From: Cyanobacteria bacterium K_DeepCast_35m_m2_023
Lineage (GTDB): Bacteria; Cyanobacteriota; Cyanobacteriia; PCC-6307; Cyanobiaceae
NCBI GenBank assembly: GCA_016882345.1
Contig: VGQR01000003.1
Coordinates: forward strand, 1-21,455
DNA length: 21,455 nt
Direction of reading: 5' to 3'
Shown: piece by piece, positions 18,525-21,455 of the stretch
Position numbering within the stretch: position 1 is the stretch's first letter
Layout: each line of letters starts with the position of its first letter
Notes under the pieces: generated by a model
The model's database searches: none
Told to the model about the DNA's origin: nothing
What the model saw: the letters and a program-made list of their open reading frames with translations, nothing else
Position numbers and translations under genes: made by a program

Positions 18525-19214
18525 ATGCTTCCCGCCGATCTGCTCGCAGCCGAAGCCCAGACCCTGGCGGCGCTCAAGGCAGCCCTGGCCGCCGATGACA
18601 GCGGCCGCTGGAGTGTTGACTGGCGCTTTGAAGGCCTGCGGGTGCTGGCGCCGGTGCTGCGGCTGCTGGTCCGGCTCCAGGACCTCGATGCGGCGGTGAC
18701 GCTGGTGTTCACCGATGCCGGCGGGGCAGCGCTGGCCCGGCGCGACGCCCCCGATCTCGCCGAACACATTGTTGATCTGCGCCAGCTGCAGCAACGCCAA
18801 AGCCAACAACCCAGCACGGGGGTTCTGCTGGTGGTGGCGCCCAGCACGGCCGAGTACGAGGCGTTCGAGAGCCTCTGTGACGCCCATCGTGGCGCTGTGG
18901 TCATGGTCAACGGGCGGCTCGAGGACGCGGCCGTGGGCATCGGCAGCGTGGCCCGTGAGCGGCGACGGGGGTTCGTCTCCACCTGGACCAACGCCTACGC
19001 CCTGCAACCGCTTGATGGCGGCGCCCTGCGCCATGCCTTTCCTGATCCTTGGGAGCTGTACCGGCAGGATGCCGATGGCTACCGCGCCATCGCCAGCTTT
19101 GATGCCAAACCCGATGGCGAAGCCATCGCCGCCTCGCTCAGCGGTGACGGCGGCAGCGGTGTCGCGGGCACCTTGCGGGCGATGGATTCGTTGCTTGAAG
19201 GATTGAGACAGTGA
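18525..19214 (+). CDS. DUF1995 family protein
   Basis: A 229-residue soluble protein resembling DUF1995, a family shared by cyanobacteria and plastids (plant LPA3-like proteins). Recognisable points are LVRLQDLDAAVTLVFTDAGG, TGVLLVVAPSTAEYEAFESL, VVMVNGRLEDAAVGIGS and the late aromatic run FVSTWTNAYALQPL followed by DPWELYRQ. No signal peptide, membrane segment or catalytic motif is evident. In plants an LPA3-type member assists photosystem II assembly; transfer of that role to this protein is inference only. It begins 29 bases after the desulfurase stop, likely in the same transcript. Confidence 0.78.
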   Translation: MLPADLLAAEAQTLAALKAALAADDSGRWSVDWRFEGLRVLAPVLRLLVRLQDLDAAVTLVFTDAGGAALARRDAPDLAEHIVDLRQLQQRQSQQPSTGVLLVVAPSTAEYEAFESLCDAHRGAVVMVNGRLEDAAVGIGSVARERRRGFVSTWTNAYALQPLDGGALRHAFPDPWELYRQDADGYRAIASFDAKPDGEAIAASLSGDGGSGVAGTLRAMDSLLEGLRQ

Positions 19215-19271
19215 TCACCCTGGTGTGAGCGGTGCGGGCTCCGTACACTGCCGCTCAGTTCGGCTCGCTCC

Positions 19272-19799
19272 ATGGCTGCTCCTCAGGACCGTTCGTCCCG
19301 CTCCTGGAGCCTGGTTGATCTGGGTGCGTCAGCCGCTGTTGTGCTGGCCGTGGTCGGTGTGATCTGGAGCCCCAAGCTCAGCACCGCCGTGGCCCAGGCA
19401 ACGGGTGGTCTGCAACCGGTGCGGGTGCTCGTTGATGTGCGTGGCGTCCCGGTTGCCGATGCTGCAGCCCTGATCAAGTCGGCCGAGCAGGCCGGCAAAT
19501 TGTCGATTGTGATTCGCAACCAGCCCCACGGCAGCGTTGCCCTGCAGCAGGTGATTCCGCTGCAACGCCGGCTGACCGCCGTGCAGCCCAACGGCAGCGT
19601 GGTCACCGCAGCCGATCCCAACCAGCTGAGCCTGCCGACCCTTGATGCCCGCTTCGTGCTGCGCGGTCAAGGCCGCAAGGCCGGCGGTGGCGTGGTGTTC
19701 GGCAACCAGAACATCAAAATCGGCGCCCCGATCGAGCTCGAAGGGGAGACCTTCCGGGTCCTGGGCAGCGTGACCGGTCTCCAGGTCGGCCGCAGCTGA
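19272..19799 (+). CDS. DUF4330 family membrane-anchored protein
   Basis: A 175-residue protein with one N-terminal hydrophobic segment (about 14-32, LVDLGASAAVVLAVVGVIW) and a beta-rich remainder ending GNQNIKIGAPIELEGETFRV. That end and the N-terminal S-W-S-L-V-D-L-G fit the cyanobacterial DUF4330 family. Function is not known. The single helix suggests a bitopic protein with its bulk outside the cytoplasm or in the lumen. It lies 57 bases after the DUF1995 gene and only 5 bases before the PBP4 gene, so it may be translated together with the latter. Confidence 0.75.
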   Translation: MAAPQDRSSRSWSLVDLGASAAVVLAVVGVIWSPKLSTAVAQATGGLQPVRVLVDVRGVPVADAAALIKSAEQAGKLSIVIRNQPHGSVALQQVIPLQRRLTAVQPNGSVVTAADPNQLSLPTLDARFVLRGQGRKAGGGVVFGNQNIKIGAPIELEGETFRVLGSVTGLQVGRS

Positions 19800-19804
19800 G
19801 GCCC

Positions 19805-21091
19805 ATGCTGCGCGTTGCACTGCTGGTTCCACTGGCCCTGGGGTTGGTCACCGTTGGGGTTCAGGCCGCTCCCCATCCAGCGCTGCCGGCCCCGGGCGAG
19901 GCCCAAGCCACGATTCCGTTGGCGGCACTGCCGACGGCGCCGCCCCCGATCGGCTGGCCCCAGCTGCAGCAGCTGGTCAGCTGTCCTGCACTGCAACACC
20001 AGGTGTTGGCGTCGCTCGGGGCTGAAGCGCGGGTCTGGAGCATCAGCGTCGCCGATCCCAGCGGACGCCTGCTGGCCGATGTCAACGGCCTGGTGCCGCG
20101 CATTCCGGCCTCCAACCAGAAGCTGATCAGCACCGCCTATGCGCTAGACCAGCTCGGGCCTGACCATCGCCTGCGTTCGCAGTTGTGGCGTCTCGGTGAC
20201 GGCAGCTTTCGTCTGACCGGCGAAGGAGACCCCGACCTGGCGCTGCCGCAGCTGCAGCGTTTCGCCAAACTGGCCCTGGGCTCTGGCGGCAGCAGCGGCT
20301 CCCCCGGCACGATCGTGCGACTGCAGATCGCCGAAGAGCCCCAGCAGCTGTGGTGGCCGGCTGGATGGCAGAGCGATGATCGCTACACCGCCTATGGCGC
20401 CCCGATCACACGACTGGCGGTCACCAGCAACGCGATTCATGAGGCGGTGCTCAACCCGCCGAACCGGCTGATTTCGCTGTTGCAACGCTCAGCGGCCCAG
20501 CAGGGGGGCAAGGTCCAGGTGTCGCTGGTCTCCGCGCGACAACCTCTGCCCGGCGACGCGCTGCTGCTGCACGAAGAGCCGTCGGCATCCATGCACAGCC
20601 TGTTGAGCCTGGCCAACACCGAAAGCCACAACTTCACCGCCGAGGTGCTTCTGCGTCAGGCCGCCGGCAGCTGGGATCTGCCCGAGGCCAGCCAGCGCGC
20701 CATGGTGTGGCTGGGCGAACAGGGCCTGCCGATGCAGGGCGTGCGGGTTGCCGATGGCAGCGGCCTCGATCGGGCCAACCGCCTCACCAGCCGGCTGTTG
20801 GCGGGATTGCTGCTGCGCATGGACCACCACCCCTACAGCCGCAACTACCTGGCCTCGATGGCGGTGGCAGGCCGCCGGGGCACGTTGCGCAACCTGTTTC
20901 GAGGCTCCAGTCTTGAGGGGCGTTTTCTCGGCAAAACCGGCACCATCAGCGGGGTGCGCTCGATCAGTGGCGTGCTGTTGACCGGTCAGGGCCCGCGCTA
21001 TGTCAGCGCCGTGAGCAACGGGGCCTATGACCCCAACAGCACCATTGGGGCAGTGTTGCAGGCAGCGCAGAACACTGCACTGTGCCCCTGA
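19805..21091 (+). CDS. dacB: D-alanyl-D-alanine carboxypeptidase/endopeptidase, PBP4 type (peptidase S13)
   Basis: A 428-residue low-molecular-weight penicillin-binding protein that trims terminal D-Ala or cuts D-Ala-meso-DAP cross-links in the periplasm. An N-terminal signal peptide is evident (MLRVALLVPLALGLVTVGVQ-AAP). The three active-site motifs are in order: S-x-x-K as Ser103-Lys106 in PASNQKLIST, S-x-N as Ser274-Asn276 in TESHNFTAE, and K-T-G at 377-379 in GRFLGKTGTISG. VADGSGLDRANRLTS is also typical of S13. It is somewhat shorter than E. coli PBP4 (about 477), suggesting reduced insert domains. ATG 19805 starts 5 bases after the DUF4330 stop. Confidence 0.92.
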   Translation: MLRVALLVPLALGLVTVGVQAAPHPALPAPGEAQATIPLAALPTAPPPIGWPQLQQLVSCPALQHQVLASLGAEARVWSISVADPSGRLLADVNGLVPRIPASNQKLISTAYALDQLGPDHRLRSQLWRLGDGSFRLTGEGDPDLALPQLQRFAKLALGSGGSSGSPGTIVRLQIAEEPQQLWWPAGWQSDDRYTAYGAPITRLAVTSNAIHEAVLNPPNRLISLLQRSAAQQGGKVQVSLVSARQPLPGDALLLHEEPSASMHSLLSLANTESHNFTAEVLLRQAAGSWDLPEASQRAMVWLGEQGLPMQGVRVADGSGLDRANRLTSRLLAGLLLRMDHHPYSRNYLASMAVAGRRGTLRNLFRGSSLEGRFLGKTGTISGVRSISGVLLTGQGPRYVSAVSNGAYDPNSTIGAVLQAAQNTALCP

Positions 21092-21137
21092 GGCAACACC
21101 ACCACTCGACCATTTCACCCACTCATGAGGGCCGCGT

Positions 21138-21455
21138 ATGGACACCAGAGCGCTGAGCGATGCCGTTGCACGCCGGTATCAACGGTGGATCTATCCCGAG
21201 CCGATTCAGGATCTGCCGGGCTGGCTGGCCAGCAACTGGCAGTGGTTCGATCCCAGCCACGCCCACCGCCTGCTGTGGCCCGATCGGTAGTACAAAGCCG
21301 ATCTCGACATTCTGGTCGCCGGCTGCGGCGCCAATCAGGCGGCGGTGATCGCCTACACCAACCCGGGTGCGCGGGTGGTGGGGATCGATGTCAGCCAGCC
21401 CTCCCTCGACCATCACCGCTGGCTGCAACAGCAGCACGGACTGAGCACCTCGAAC
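21138..21455 (+). pseudogene. SAM-dependent methyltransferase, interrupted by in-frame TAG (3' partial)
   Basis: ATG 21138 follows a GAGG ribosome site at 21127-21130 and opens MDTRALSDAVARRYQRWIYP. The frame runs to WPDR and then meets TAG at 21288-21290 (codon 51). After the stop the same frame continues without interruption as YKADLDILVAGCGANQAAV and IDVSQPSLDHHRWLQQQHGL. That is motif I and the acidic strand-2 end of a class I SAM methyltransferase. In cyanobacterial relatives I recall a sense codon between W-P-D-R and Y. A single base change of a codon such as CAG, GAG or AAG would explain it. Either the gene is a recent pseudogene, the stop is a base error, or it is read through. The gene also continues past the window, so its 3' state is unseen. 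Confidence 0.75.

Noticed and set aside
19203..19249. TTGAGA and TACACT as a promoter before the DUF4330 gene
   Set aside because: The two elements are about 35 bases apart, far from the usual 16-18, so the pair is not supported.
21288..21290. TAG as a pyrrolysine codon
   Set aside because: No pyrrolysine machinery is seen in the window, and the lineage suggested by the genes is not known to use it; mutation or base error is simpler.

Overview
The window reads as a GC-rich picocyanobacterial chromosome segment of the Cyanobium / Synechococcus type. Cyanobacterial markers are a one-helix high-light-inducible protein, a Ycf35-like DUF1257 protein, a short cyanobacterial-type Hfq, DUF1995 and DUF4330 proteins, a RibBA with a long C-terminal tail, and a bacterial-type AlkB homologue of the ALKBH2-like form. 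Gene density is extreme: 22 protein genes are seen, no stretch over about 190 bases lacks a gene, and many neighbours overlap or touch. I found no tRNA, rRNA, CRISPR array, insertion sequence, integrase or phage gene. The window looks like core chromosome rather than an island.

Layout. Bases 1-5800 hold single housekeeping genes on alternating strands: murQ (+), mtnP (-), a cyclophilin (+), ribBA (-), argC (+), purN (-). Bases 5813-8753 are a tight plus-strand run: Ycf35-like protein, M61 peptidase with a PDZ domain, and a membrane-anchored murein amidase. A lysozyme-fold-like exported protein (-), pgi (+) with two hairpins in its leader, and a lytic transglycosylase (-) follow. At 12443 lies a 47-residue Hli gene with a strong intrinsic terminator that abuts or overlaps the start of an AlkB-type dioxygenase gene. 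Then leuS and hfq lie on the minus strand. From 16194 to the end a plus-strand run carries dapF (with an unusual cysteine-bearing tail), a cysteine desulfurase, a DUF1995 protein, a DUF4330 protein, a PBP4-type D-Ala-D-Ala carboxypeptidase, and a methyltransferase gene cut by an in-frame TAG at 21288-21290 and by the window edge.

How the genes fit together. Six genes act on peptidoglycan or its precursors: MurQ, the amidase, the two lysozyme-fold proteins, DapF and the PBP4. The rest serve central metabolism: riboflavin, arginine, purine, methionine salvage, glycolysis/gluconeogenesis, leucyl-tRNA charging and sulfur transfer. No clear new defence or mobile system is visible. The items most worth a second look are the DapF tail beside the cysteine desulfurase, the broken methyltransferase, the terminator at the alkB start, and the regulatory-looking sequences before hli and pgi.
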